Below, piece by piece: positions 34,479 through 43,883 of a DNA stretch of 64,000 nucleotides. The translations under genes were made by a program, and so were the position numbers. Position 1 is the first letter of the stretch; every line of letters begins with the position of its first letter. This stretch comes from Bacteroidaceae bacterium (GTDB taxonomy: Bacteria; Bacteroidota; Bacteroidia; Bacteroidales; Bacteroidaceae). The stretch is taken from positions 1-64,000 of the forward strand of contig JAKSJA010000003.1 of NCBI GenBank assembly GCA_024398495.1, written 5' to 3'. Below the pieces are notes generated by a model that saw only the letters and a program-made list of their open reading frames with translations, was not told where the DNA came from and ran no database searches.

Positions 34479-36152
34479 TTATTTATAATCTTCTATGTCT
34501 TCCGGTTTGAAGTTCTTGATGAAGGAGTAACAGCGTTCCACCTCGCTGGCTGCATGACGGCGGAAGACTCGGCTGCTCTTGTCAAAGAGTTCCGGTGCAC
34601 GCTGGGCATCTTCGTCAATGCTCTGTGCAAGGATGATGTTGCCTGTCATATCGTAAAGACTGCGGCCGAGGAAATCGAGTATCTCCTGACTGTCAAAATC
34701 CTTGACAATGGCGATGGATTCCTCATATTTTGCGATGAGGTCTGTCATGACCTGCCGGCTGTCGTTCTCTTTCATCATGGCGAGATAGGTGCCATTGACG
34801 ATATAACGCAATGCGGCTACGACCTGCAACTGTGTCGTACCCTCGTAGATGGAGAAGATACGTGCATCACGATACAGACGCTGTGACTTGTATTCCATGA
34901 TGAATCCGGAACCTCCGTGTATCTGTATGGCGTCATAAGAACATTGGTTGGCATATTCTGAGGTCATACCTTTTGCTATCGGGGTGAGGGCGTCTGCCAG
35001 ACGGGAGTACTTCTTCATCTCCTGTCGTTCTTCTGGTTCCAACTTACGCTCATGGGATATGTCTTCAAGATTTTTGTATATGTCAACATAACGTGCTGTC
35101 ATATAGAGGACGGAACGACCTGCATCCAGTTTTGCCTTCATCCGCGCCAACATGTCATAGACGGCTGGGAACTGATTGATGACAGTATCAAACTGTTTGC
35201 GTTCCGCTGCATATCTGACGGCTTCGTTATATGCTTCCTGACATACTCCGACACTCTGTGCGGCGATACCAAGACGGGCTCCGTTCATAAGGGACATGAC
35301 ATATTTTATCAAGCCAAGACGCGTGTCACCACACAACTCTGCACGTGCATTCCTGAACACCAGTTCGCACGTAGGTGAACCATGGATGCCGAGTTTATGT
35401 TCTATATGGCGTACATCGACACCGCCTGTCCTCTTGTCGTAGATGAACATGGACAGACCTCGTCCGTCATGAGTGCCTTCTTCAGAACGTGCCAGGACAA
35501 GGTGGATGTCTGAATCACCATTGGTGATGAAACGTTTTACACCATTGAGAAACCAACACTTTTCTTCTTCGGAATATGTCGCCTTCAACATGACACGCTG
35601 GAGGTCTGAGCCGGCATCCGGTTCGGTGAGGTCCATAGACATGGTGGCACCGGCACATACGAGAGGGATATACTTCTGGCGCTGCTCTTCATTGCCAAAC
35701 TCATAAAGAGTGTCGATACACGACTGCAAAGACCATATATTCTGGAAACCGGCATCGGCGGCGGCGATAATCTCGCTCAGCATGGAAAAGGCTACGACTG
35801 GGAAGTTGAGACCTCCGTAACGGCGTGGCATACTGATTCCGTTGAGTCCTGCCTTGTTCATGGCATCCAGATTCTCGTATGTCTTCGAAGCATATATCAT
35901 CCGTCCGTCTTCGAGATGAGGGCCTTCAATATCCACGGATTCCGAATTCGGCTCTATGATATTTGCTGCCACATCACCGGCGATCTCAAGTACCATATTA
36001 TAGTTTTCCAATGCGTCTTCAAGGTCTTTCGGTGCTTCTGGATATTTGTCTTTGTCTCTGTACCCTACTTCCTTGAGTTCAACGATACGTTCCATCATGG
36101 GATGTTCCAGATGAAACTTCAGTTCAGGATTGTCGTTATAATAGTTTGCCAT
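34479..36152 (-). CDS. Acyl-CoA dehydrogenase
   Basis: A 557-residue FAD enzyme that oxidises acyl-CoA to 2-enoyl-CoA, passing electrons to the electron-transfer flavoprotein encoded just upstream. It has MDLTEPDAGSD (substrate/FAD region), RFITNGDSD, a HKLGIHGSPTCEL motif and QIHGGSGF followed by RIFSIYEGTTQLQ, in which the Glu of YEGT is the catalytic base position. It has about 150 extra C-terminal residues compared with classic 380-residue members, as in the longer bacterial subgroup. It overlaps etfA by one base. Confidence 0.94.
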   Translation of the reverse strand: MANYYNDNPELKFHLEHPMMERIVELKEVGYRDKDKYPEAPKDLEDALENYNMVLEIAGDVAANIIEPNSESVDIEGPHLEDGRMIYASKTYENLDAMNKAGLNGISMPRRYGGLNFPVVAFSMLSEIIAAADAGFQNIWSLQSCIDTLYEFGNEEQRQKYIPLVCAGATMSMDLTEPDAGSDLQRVMLKATYSEEEKCWFLNGVKRFITNGDSDIHLVLARSEEGTHDGRGLSMFIYDKRTGGVDVRHIEHKLGIHGSPTCELVFRNARAELCGDTRLGLIKYVMSLMNGARLGIAAQSVGVCQEAYNEAVRYAAERKQFDTVINQFPAVYDMLARMKAKLDAGRSVLYMTARYVDIYKNLEDISHERKLEPEERQEMKKYSRLADALTPIAKGMTSEYANQCSYDAIQIHGGSGFIMEYKSQRLYRDARIFSIYEGTTQLQVVAALRYIVNGTYLAMMKENDSRQVMTDLIAKYEESIAIVKDFDSQEILDFLGRSLYDMTGNIILAQSIDEDAQRAPELFDKSSRVFRRHAASEVERCYSFIKNFKPEDIEDYK

Positions 36153-37174
36153 TATCTGTTGTTTTCTTTGTAATACTTAATCATTTTAGGGATAACATCT
36201 TCCACACTGCCTGTGATGACATAGTCGGCAATAGTGTTAATAGGTGCGTTTTCATCGGTATTTATTGATATTATTATCTTTGAATCCTGCATACCGGCAA
36301 TATGCTGAATCTGTCCGCTGATGCCACAGGCAATATATACCTTTGGATGTACGGTGACACCGGTCTGTCCTATCTGCATGTCGTGGTCGCAGAACCCAGC
36401 ATCGACGGCTGCACGACTGGCACCTACCTCTCCATGAAGGGTGTTTGCAAGGTCATACAACAACTGAAAATTCTCCTTGCATCCTACGCCATAGCCACCG
36501 GCAACGACTATTGATGCACCCTTGAGATTGTTTTTTGCCTGCTGCACCTCACGGCTCAACACGTTGACAACGTATGATTCAGGAGAGACGAAATCGGACA
36601 CATTCCCATATACTACAACCCCATTGGCATCACGGCGGCACAATGCTTTCTTCATCACTCCGGGACGCACCGTTGCCATCTGCGGACGGTTGTCGGGATT
36701 GACAATGGTGGCAATGATGTTACCACCAAAAGCAGGGCGTATCTGATACAAGAGATTGTCATAATGCCTGCCTGTCTTCCTGTCGTCATGTTCACCTATC
36801 TCCAGAGAGGTACAGTCGGCAGTAAGTCCACTCTTCAGGGCAGATGACACACGCGGTCCCAAGTCACGCCCTATCACGGTAGCCCCCATCAGACATATCT
36901 GAGGTTTTTCCCTGCGAAAAAGGTTGACAAGGATATCGGTGTGAGGGAGTGTAGTATAAGGAAAAAGTCCCTTTCCATCGAAGACATGGAGGACGTCAAC
37001 ACCATAAGGAAGAATCTGTTCTTCTACCTTATCTTTTATATCCGTACCTGCCACTACCGCTTCGAGTTTTACCCCAAGTATGTCCGCAAGTTCACGCCCT
37101 TTGGTAAGCAGTTCCTGTGAGACCTCTGCTACCTGTGTCTTCTCTATTTCGCAATAAACATATACTGAATCCAT
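36152..37174 (-). CDS. etfA: Electron transfer flavoprotein, alpha subunit
   Basis: A 340-residue subunit that binds FAD and carries electrons between acyl-CoA dehydrogenase and a membrane acceptor. The C-terminal FAD-binding signature is clear: VGASRAAVDAGF, then GQTGVTVHPKVYIACGISG and QHIAGMQDS. An N-terminal domain of about 190 residues pairs with EtfB. It is one base into the dehydrogenase gene and 31 bases after etfB, giving the conserved order etfB, etfA, acyl-CoA dehydrogenase. Whether it is bifurcating cannot be decided here. Confidence 0.96.
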   Translation of the reverse strand: MDSVYVYCEIEKTQVAEVSQELLTKGRELADILGVKLEAVVAGTDIKDKVEEQILPYGVDVLHVFDGKGLFPYTTLPHTDILVNLFRREKPQICLMGATVIGRDLGPRVSSALKSGLTADCTSLEIGEHDDRKTGRHYDNLLYQIRPAFGGNIIATIVNPDNRPQMATVRPGVMKKALCRRDANGVVVYGNVSDFVSPESYVVNVLSREVQQAKNNLKGASIVVAGGYGVGCKENFQLLYDLANTLHGEVGASRAAVDAGFCDHDMQIGQTGVTVHPKVYIACGISGQIQHIAGMQDSKIIISINTDENAPINTIADYVITGSVEDVIPKMIKYYKENNR

Positions 37175-37205
37175 ATATAAATTTTAACGTTACCTAACCT
37201 ATTAA

Positions 37206-38009
37206 CTAAATGATTTTATTGCATTTCAATTCCAATATCAAATCTTTGATGTCGTCATTTGACGCAGTAAGAGTCTTAGTTTCCTTTGCCTGGAATATGA
37301 TATTCTGCACTGCCTTCACCTTGGTAGGCGAGCCACTGAGACCACACTGTTCCGGTTCTCCATCAATATCCGCAACACTCCAGTTTATAACCTCCCGGTG
37401 TTTGTTTGCCATGGTCATTTTGGCATTACGCGGACGGCATGTGGCAGCACTGCCATTGACAGTAATGAGGCACGGCATAGGTAGTTCAACACTCTCCGTA
37501 CCACCATCAACATGTCGCAATACATTAAGGGTGTGACTTTCTCCGTTGACGGTTATCTCTTCTGCATACGTCACCTGTGGCAAGCATAACTTTTCCGCCA
37601 CCTGTGGTCCCACCTGTGCAGTATCTCCGTCAATAGCCTGTCGTCCGCCGATGATGATGTCGGGAACACCTATCTTCTTTATTGCTGTCGCAAGAGCATA
37701 AGATGTTGCCAAGGTATCGGCACCTGCAAACAGACGGTCTGTGAGCAACCACCCAGTATCTGTTCCACGGAAAAGTCCTTCACGCACGACTTCTTCCGCA
37801 CGCGGAGGTCCCATAGTAAGCACACCAACCGTTGAGCCGGGGTTCTGCTCCTTTATGCGCAGAGCCTGTTCCAAAGCATTGAGGTCTTCAGGATTGAAAA
37901 TCGCAGGCAGAGCACTACGGTTTATTGTTCCTTCCTCAGTCATAGCATCCTTACCTACATACCGTGTATCAGGTACTTGTTTTGCGAGAACGATAATCTT
38001 TAATTTCAT
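37206..38009 (-). CDS. etfB: Electron transfer flavoprotein, beta subunit
   Basis: A 267-residue subunit with the EtfB signature region, VLRHVDGGTESVELPMPCLITVNG. Nucleotide-binding segments are seen in AKQVPDTRYVGKDAM and GRQAIDGDTAQVGPQVAEKL. It forms a heterodimer with EtfA. It lies 3 bases after dnaG in the same run. Confidence 0.95.
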   Translation of the reverse strand: MKLKIIVLAKQVPDTRYVGKDAMTEEGTINRSALPAIFNPEDLNALEQALRIKEQNPGSTVGVLTMGPPRAEEVVREGLFRGTDTGWLLTDRLFAGADTLATSYALATAIKKIGVPDIIIGGRQAIDGDTAQVGPQVAEKLCLPQVTYAEEITVNGESHTLNVLRHVDGGTESVELPMPCLITVNGSAATCRPRNAKMTMANKHREVINWSVADIDGEPEQCGLSGSPTKVKAVQNIIFQAKETKTLTASNDDIKDLILELKCNKII

Positions 38010-38012
38010 ATT

Positions 38013-39977
38013 TTAATTTCGTATGTTAAATCCTAATTCTTTTGCCAATAGATTGCGGTTTTCCTGACATTGTTTCAGTTCGCTCATTATTTCCCTCATT
38101 TCGGATATCTGTATTCCCTGTTTTTTCAACACAGCATTGAGTTCCTTTATTCTCATCTCAAACCGTCTTATCTTAAAATCCATAAGCATGTGACGTACAT
38201 GGGCACGGATTTCTTCTTCCTTCTCAGAGTACTCAAGGCTTTTGCTCAGATGATACCTGTTCATCGCCATTCCGGCAGCAATACGGCTGATATCAATATC
38301 GGGATGTTTGATAAGGTAATCTGTCAGGGAGAAGGTTTTTTCTTTCTGTTCAGTATATTTCACGGCAATATCCAGAATTGCATTGTATTGCGTATTACTG
38401 AACTGCATTTCATCTTGTTCCAGATCATAATGTATGAACTGTGCCACATTAAATGACACTGTCGTTCCGTCACTTGCAGGGACATCCTTATATATGACAA
38501 TATCACCATGCCTTACCACCTCTCTTATCAGGAGGTCTTCGACATCCAAACGATTATCCTTTTTTTCTTTTGCTGTGACGGTATGCAACTGCGGTTGAGA
38601 CTGTGAATCTACATTTGCAGCCTGTATTCTATCCTGTTCGTTATGCTGACGTTTTACTTTTTCCTCGTGTTCAGTACGGATGAACTCGTTCATGGAATAT
38701 ATTATCGTCTTCTCATCCATACCTATACGTTGCGCAAACTCACGTACGTATGTGGCACGCTTTATCTGATCAGGAATCTCCGAAATACTTTTTACAATGT
38801 CGTTTATCGCTTCTGATTTTTTCACAGGATCAGTAACACCTTCCAACAGTACTTTTATCTTGAATAAAATGAAATCCTGTGCATTATCATCAATATATTG
38901 CTGGTATTCCTCTGCCGTATGCTTTCTTGCAAAGCTATCTGGATCGTCACCGTCAGGGATCAGAACAATCTTTACATTCATGCTCTCTGACAACAACATA
39001 TCTGTACCTCGCAATGCAGCATGTATGCCTGCACTGTCACCATCATAGAGCAGAGTTATATTTGAAGTAAAACGGTGCAACAACCTTATCTGCGCCATGG
39101 AAAGAGCTGTACCGGAATTGGCAACGACATTCTCCACACCACATTGATGCATGGACACCACATCCGTATAGCCTTCAACCATATATACCATATCGTTACG
39201 GATGATGGCTTTTTTCGCCTGAAACAAACCATACAGTTCATTACTCTTGTGATAAATTTCAGAGTCAGGCGAGTTGACATATTTCTGATTTACTCCCTTG
39301 GTACGAGAATCAAGCACACGACCACCGAATGCACACACCTTACCACTGACACTCAACCATGGAAAGATGACACGACCGTAATATTTATCAAAGACCTTTC
39401 CGTTTTCTGTCTGAAAACACAGTCCTGTGGCAAGAAGATATTTTTCTTTATATCCATCTTCCTTTGCCTTCTTTGCAAGAGCATCTTTCGTATTGGGAGC
39501 ATATCCGAGATGGAACTTTTGAATTATATCATCACGGAAACCACGTGAACGGAAATATGCCATTCCTATTGCCTTGCCGTCTGCCGTATTGTACAGCATA
39601 TCTTCAAAGTATTTCATTGCCCATTCATTGACAATGAACATACTTTCACGATTCGTCTGTTCTTCCTTCTCGTCCTCCGTCAGTTCCTTTTCGACAATTT
39701 CTATATGATATTTTTTTGCCAACCAGCGCAATGCTTCCGGATAGGTCATCTGCTCATGTTCCATAATAAATCCTACCGGAGTGCCACCTTTACCACATCC
39801 GAAACAATGACACATGTTCCGCGCCGGAGACACAACAAAAGAAGGTGTCTTCTCGTCATGGAAAGGACAGAGGCCTTTATAATTCGAGCCAGCCTTACGA
39901 AGAGTAACAAATTCACCAACAACATCAACGATATTGGCTGCATCCATTATTCTGTTTATGGTCTGACGATCTATCAT
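38013..39977 (-). CDS. dnaG: DNA primase DnaG
   Basis: A 654-residue primase that makes RNA primers for DNA replication. The N-terminal zinc-binding domain is [11 protein letters not shown] ... [10 protein letters not shown] (about 37-65). The TOPRIM catalytic core has [20 protein letters not shown] (Glu) and LLYDGDSAG (Asp-x-Asp). The C-terminal helicase-interaction region (from about 440) is charged and poorly conserved, as usual. It overlaps folE by 4 bases. Confidence 0.97.
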   Translation of the reverse strand: MIDRQTINRIMDAANIVDVVGEFVTLRKAGSNYKGLCPFHDEKTPSFVVSPARNMCHCFGCGKGGTPVGFIMEHEQMTYPEALRWLAKKYHIEIVEKELTEDEKEEQTNRESMFIVNEWAMKYFEDMLYNTADGKAIGMAYFRSRGFRDDIIQKFHLGYAPNTKDALAKKAKEDGYKEKYLLATGLCFQTENGKVFDKYYGRVIFPWLSVSGKVCAFGGRVLDSRTKGVNQKYVNSPDSEIYHKSNELYGLFQAKKAIIRNDMVYMVEGYTDVVSMHQCGVENVVANSGTALSMAQIRLLHRFTSNITLLYDGDSAGIHAALRGTDMLLSESMNVKIVLIPDGDDPDSFARKHTAEEYQQYIDDNAQDFILFKIKVLLEGVTDPVKKSEAINDIVKSISEIPDQIKRATYVREFAQRIGMDEKTIIYSMNEFIRTEHEEKVKRQHNEQDRIQAANVDSQSQPQLHTVTAKEKKDNRLDVEDLLIREVVRHGDIVIYKDVPASDGTTVSFNVAQFIHYDLEQDEMQFSNTQYNAILDIAVKYTEQKEKTFSLTDYLIKHPDIDISRIAAGMAMNRYHLSKSLEYSEKEEEIRAHVRHMLMDFKIRRFEMRIKELNAVLKKQGIQISEMREIMSELKQCQENRNLLAKELGFNIRN

Positions 39978-40537
39978 TTGAGCAAATTCATGAATTCTGC
40001 ACGCGTGGTAGGATTTTTGAACGCTCCACTTATCTCACTCGTAGTAGTGATGGAATCGACCTTTTCCACACCACGCATCTGCATGCACATGTGGTGAGCC
40101 TCAACAACAACCATCACACCAAGAGGTTTCAAAGCTTCTTCAATACTCTCCTTAATCTGCAATGTCATACGCTCTTGAACTTGCAGACGATGAGAAAAAA
40201 TATCTACTACACGTGCAATCTTACTCAGTCCGGTAATATACCCATTGGGAATATATGCCACATGCACCTTGCCATAGAATGGTATCATGTGATGCTCACA
40301 TAAAGAAAAGAAGTCAATGTCTTTAACAATTACCATCTGCGAATAATCTTCTTTGAACATGGCACTCCGTAATGTTGCGACAGGGTCCATATCATAACCT
40401 TCTGTCAACTTTGCCATCGCTTTTGCCACACGCATCGGAGTCTTCTGAAGTCCCTCTCTGGAAGCATCTTCGCCAACAAGATTAAGGATGTCCTTACAAT
40501 GGCATGCCAACATGTTCAACCTCTCATCATTCATCAT
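39974..40537 (-). CDS. folE: GTP cyclohydrolase I
   Basis: A 187-residue zinc enzyme that converts GTP to 7,8-dihydroneopterin triphosphate, the first step of folate synthesis. Zinc ligands are visible in [20 protein letters not shown] and [10 protein letters not shown], and the substrate region in QERMTLQI. The start at 40537 is the first of two tandem ATG codons. It overlaps the upstream SPOR gene by 11 bases and dnaG by 4. FolB, a later enzyme of the same pathway, is encoded at 46448. Confidence 0.97.
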   Translation of the reverse strand: MMNDERLNMLACHCKDILNLVGEDASREGLQKTPMRVAKAMAKLTEGYDMDPVATLRSAMFKEDYSQMVIVKDIDFFSLCEHHMIPFYGKVHVAYIPNGYITGLSKIARVVDIFSHRLQVQERMTLQIKESIEEALKPLGVMVVVEAHHMCMQMRGVEKVDSITTTSEISGAFKNPTTRAEFMNLLK

Positions 40538-41192
40538 ATTCTGTCGTCTCCTTAACTTCTTTTACTTTCTTTACCGTTATCATACCCTTCACGATACAAG
40601 CCCCCGGCACACCAAGTTTATGAACCCTATTCAACATCTGTGTGGCTTTGTCCATACTCTCATAATTTCCCATACGACAGATCCACCGTGGAGAATAGAA
40701 ATGAGTGTAAATAGGTTCTGATGGAAAATACTGTTTCATCTTTTTACCTATCATCTCGGCTTTCTGACGATCTTGGCGTGTGTTACCACCAGCATACAAC
40801 TGTATGCGATATCCTTGGATTTTTCTGCCGTTAGCGATTATCTTTTTCGTAGATACAACGGTATAAGTGGTATCGCCATTAGATATCATCTTACGTTTTA
40901 CCACGATATCCGGAGCCTTCGGCCTGACACGTACGGTATCAACTTTTGATTTTCTTACCTCTCTATGCGTACGGGCAACCGTATCCGCCTTCACGGCTTC
41001 CTTACTTGGTTCACGGTTGTCAATGACATAATCAAGTGATTTGTCTTGATGAACGGTAACCGTGCCCTTACCATTTTCCGTCTTCTTCAGGTGCCACAGA
41101 AAACTCTGGGCATCTGTCTTGATGCCACACAGCAAACTGCCAGCAATAAACATCACGGTAATCGCAACAATTCTATTCATCATACAATTCAT
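40527..41192 (-). CDS. SPOR-domain exported protein
   Basis: A 221-residue protein with an N-terminal signal/anchor (about 1-29), a basic, low-complexity linker (about 40-125) and a C-terminal SPOR domain (about 126-205: [20 protein letters not shown], then [17 protein letters not shown]). SPOR domains bind denuded septal peptidoglycan, so a role at the division site or envelope is likely. The C-terminal tail is Lys/Glu-rich. The stop of tpiA directly precedes its ATG. Confidence 0.88.
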   Translation of the reverse strand: MNCMMNRIVAITVMFIAGSLLCGIKTDAQSFLWHLKKTENGKGTVTVHQDKSLDYVIDNREPSKEAVKADTVARTHREVRKSKVDTVRVRPKAPDIVVKRKMISNGDTTYTVVSTKKIIANGRKIQGYRIQLYAGGNTRQDRQKAEMIGKKMKQYFPSEPIYTHFYSPRWICRMGNYESMDKATQMLNRVHKLGVPGACIVKGMITVKKVKEVKETTEYDE

Positions 41193-41954
41193 CTATTTCT
41201 TCCAAGCATCAATGATTCCCTTGAAATCGGACGCCTTCAACGATGCACCACCGATGAGTCCTCCATCGATATCAGGCTTCGCGAACAATTCCGGGGCATT
41301 GCTTGCCTTACAGCTTCCACCATAGAGGATAGTGGTATCTTCTGCTATTTCCTTACCATACTTTTCTGCTATGACACTACGGATATAAGCATGAATTTCC
41401 TCTGCCTGTTCTGCTGTTGCAGTCTTACCTGTACCTATCGCCCATATTGGTTCATAAGCAATTATTATCTTACCGAAGTCGTCTGCACTAAGGTTGAAGA
41501 CACTGCCTTCCAGTTCTGACTTTACCACTTCATTCTGTCTGCCCTGTTCGCGTTCTTCCAGACTTTCGCCAATACAGAATATTACCTTCAAGCCATTAGC
41601 CTGAGCCAAAAGAACCTTTTCTTTCAATATCTCAGGTGTCTCCTTATAGTATTCACGACGTTCAGAATGGCCGATGATGACATACTGTGCTCCAGTACTT
41701 TTTATCATCTCTGCACTTACTTCACCCGTAAAAGCACCTTTTTCCTTGTCTGCGCAATTCTCAGCACCAAGACCAACAATATCCTGATTAAGAAACTGAG
41801 CAATACTTGCCAAATGTATGAACGGTGTACAGATTACCACACCACAGTTTGGTTTTTCATTACTCAAGGTTTCATTCAGTTCTTTTGCCAAAGCAATCCC
41901 GTCTTGCAGGTTCATGTTCATCTTCCAGTTACCTGCTACAATTTTCTTTCTCAT
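41193..41954 (-). CDS. tpiA: Triosephosphate isomerase
   Basis: A 253-residue glycolytic TIM barrel interconverting dihydroxyacetone phosphate and glyceraldehyde 3-phosphate. It shows AGNWKMNMN (catalytic Lys), IIGHSERR (His) and [14 protein letters not shown] (catalytic Glu), and ends with the phosphate loop [16 protein letters not shown]. The start overlaps the DoxX-like gene by 26 bases. Confidence 0.98.
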   Translation of the reverse strand: MRKKIVAGNWKMNMNLQDGIALAKELNETLSNEKPNCGVVICTPFIHLASIAQFLNQDIVGLGAENCADKEKGAFTGEVSAEMIKSTGAQYVIIGHSERREYYKETPEILKEKVLLAQANGLKVIFCIGESLEEREQGRQNEVVKSELEGSVFNLSADDFGKIIIAYEPIWAIGTGKTATAEQAEEIHAYIRSVIAEKYGKEIAEDTTILYGGSCKASNAPELFAKPDIDGGLIGGASLKASDFKGIIDAWKK

Positions 41955-42885
41955 TTTTTATTATTTTTATCAAATCGTTTTTACTGTATTTTCTCTTTAT
42001 GATACCGTTTTCCAAGAACAATATTCCCGGATTACTGCGTACCATCGTTTTCAATTCAGCATCATCAGAATACAAAAACGGATATTCTGCTGCCATATCA
42101 TGTTTCCATTTGTCGATTTCTGTCTCGTCACTGGCTGTAAGACAACAAAAATCATATCCTTTTTTATGACACATCTTGTATATAGCATTGTATTCCCCCA
42201 TACCACCTTCATCTGCATCACGGAGATAAGGTGCTACGAGTAAATATATTTTACCCTTTTTGCTAACAATATCTTCTGTCACATCCACACCATCTTTTTC
42301 TGCAAAGAATGTATCTATTTCATTCAGACGTGTACCAATCTTATATGAGGATGTATCTACTCTCGGAAGATGATGAAGAGATATCAAAGACAATGCCACG
42401 ATGAATCCGCACATTATCGGGTTTGCTATTTTGAATATAGTGGCATTTACAACACACGGCTCATCATCCATTTTCCACCATAGCAAAACACACATAGCCA
42501 ACAACATTATATTTTTGAAAAATGTCTGCCAGTTCGTAAAGACTATTACATCGCCAAAACATCCACAGTCTCTGACAGCATCCGTCAATGCTAACCATAA
42601 TGTAAGCAACGTCATCAGGAACATAAAAACAGTCGCTATCCTGACAGCATTCATCAACACTTTCCTGTTACCAATAACCAAAGCCATCCCCAAACAAAAT
42701 TCAAATGATGCCAATGCTATCGTAAATATCGTCAAAAAGGAAAAAGATATGTTTCCGCACCCCAAGGCAACAAAGTATTCCTGCATTTTATACACCATAC
42801 CGAACGGATCGTTGGCTTTGACAAGTCCTGAGAAAAGGAACGTAAGAGCCAATATACAACGGGAAACAATCTTTACGACTTTCAT
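41929..42885 (-). CDS. DoxX/MauE-like membrane protein with periplasmic-type C-terminal domain
   Basis: A 318-residue protein. Residues 1-145 hold four hydrophobic helices of the DoxX/MauE type ([20 protein letters not shown], then DCGCFGD between helices, a conserved cysteine motif of this group). A further helix (about 155-175) leads into a C-terminal domain that resembles a thioredoxin fold lacking a CXXC. The same gene order with tpiA and a DUF1599 gene is familiar from Bacteroides. The biochemical role is unknown; MauE relatives help form disulfides. Confidence 0.85.
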   Translation of the reverse strand: MKVVKIVSRCILALTFLFSGLVKANDPFGMVYKMQEYFVALGCGNISFSFLTIFTIALASFEFCLGMALVIGNRKVLMNAVRIATVFMFLMTLLTLWLALTDAVRDCGCFGDVIVFTNWQTFFKNIMLLAMCVLLWWKMDDEPCVVNATIFKIANPIMCGFIVALSLISLHHLPRVDTSSYKIGTRLNEIDTFFAEKDGVDVTEDIVSKKGKIYLLVAPYLRDADEGGMGEYNAIYKMCHKKGYDFCCLTASDETEIDKWKHDMAAEYPFLYSDDAELKTMVRSNPGILFLENGIIKRKYSKNDLIKIIKNEKENCSR

Positions 42886-42887
42886 CT

Positions 42888-43430
42888 TTAGGCTTCTTCG
42901 TCTAATTTTATAACCCCAAATACAGCATAGTTAATCATATCCATATAATTGGCATCAACACCTTCAGACACAAGAGTGTTACCATGAAGGTTCTCTATCT
43001 CTTTGGTCCGTTCTATCTTTGTGAGTATGAGGTCTGTATAACTGCTTATACGCATACCTCTCCATGCCTCATTATAATCGTGATTCTTACGTTTCATCAA
43101 TTCCAATGACTGTTTGGAGTATTTGTCATATAGCTCCAAAGCCTTCTCATTGGTGATATCAACAGCATCAACATACGGCAGACTCAGTTGTATAAGCCCA
43201 ACTATACCATAATTGATGATGCCTATAAACTCTGGACGGATACCCTCATCCACCATTCCCTTGCCATTACTCATCTCAAGAGTACGAATCCGTTTTGCCT
43301 TGATGAAAATCTGGTCAGTAAGGGAAGTAGGACGCAGTATTCTCCATGAAGCCCTGTAATCATGTAATTTCTGTGCGAATAGTGTCCTGCACTCATTCAT
43401 CACTATTTCAAACTGTTCGTTTGTTTCCAT
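42888..43430 (-). CDS. DUF1599 protein, two-repeat
   Basis: A 180-residue protein made of two related halves. The first has KLHDYRASWRILRPTSLTDQ and PEFIGIINYGIVGLIQL, the second has KNHDYNEAWRGMRISSYTDL and ANYMDMINYAVFGVIKL. This domain is known as DUF1599 or nucleotide-modification-associated domain 1. The pattern of H-D-Y and conserved acids suggests metal-dependent nucleotide handling, but I know of no proven function. It is the first gene of the long minus-strand run and has its own promoter. Confidence 0.87.
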   Translation of the reverse strand: METNEQFEIVMNECRTLFAQKLHDYRASWRILRPTSLTDQIFIKAKRIRTLEMSNGKGMVDEGIRPEFIGIINYGIVGLIQLSLPYVDAVDITNEKALELYDKYSKQSLELMKRKNHDYNEAWRGMRISSYTDLILTKIERTKEIENLHGNTLVSEGVDANYMDMINYAVFGVIKLDEEA

Positions 43431-43452
43431 TATGTCTTCTTATATTTGACTG

Positions 43453-43481
43453 CAAAGATAAACAAAAAATCCGAGACCAAA
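43453..43481 (-). promoter_or_regulatory. Promoter of the DUF1599-to-aldo/keto-reductase run
   Basis: On the minus strand TTTG (43478-43481), a 17-base spacer and TATCTTTG (43453-43460) lie 23 bases upstream of the start at 43430. The spacing is at the short end of the accepted range. Confidence 0.55.
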
Positions 43482-43806
43482 CTTTTTCAAATCAAATTTA
43501 ACGATTTCTAATCGTTGTATTTTATCACTTTACGCTCAAAAGCCAAGACAGCATATGCAAAATTTATGCCTTTCTTTACACACACTCCGTCAGTCGCAAA
43601 CACACATTTTTGGAAACATTTTCCAATTTCTAATTTTTGGGAAATTCTATTTATTATTTCTTCTCACTTCATTTTTAATTACAAATCCCATTTCTGGATA
43701 TTTACAATGAGATTTATAATAAAAAAGTTATCTTTTTTGGAAAACTTTCTTTTATTTTTTTGAAAAAAAATTCCCCAAAAAGAAAATTTATTCATTTGTT
43801 TTTTCA
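43482..43806. other. AT-rich divergent intergenic region
   Basis: This lies between the divergent DUF1599 run and nrdJ, where the prevailing gene orientation changes. It is very AT-rich with several short inverted repeats of the TTGGAAA / TTTCCAA type. An 82-codon frame at 43515-43763 has a composition typical of random AT-rich DNA and is not called. No cobalamin riboswitch motif and no TTATCCACA-type DnaA boxes were seen. Confidence 0.6.
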
Positions 43807-43814
43807 TACCTTTG
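43807..43814 (+). promoter_or_regulatory. Probable -7 element of the nrdJ promoter
   Basis: TACCTTTG lies 69 bases before the nrdJ ATG. The -33 element is not clear. Confidence 0.45.
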
Positions 43815-43883
43815 TATCCGCGTTTTTACGAAAAATATTTCGCATAAACTAACGGACAACTTGGTTAAAACAATTAGAAAAAA

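Noticed and set aside
43515..43763. 82-codon frame between DUF1599 and nrdJ
   Set aside because: Composition is typical of AT-rich DNA (Phe, Ile, Lys, His), with no homology recognised and no promoter pointing at it.
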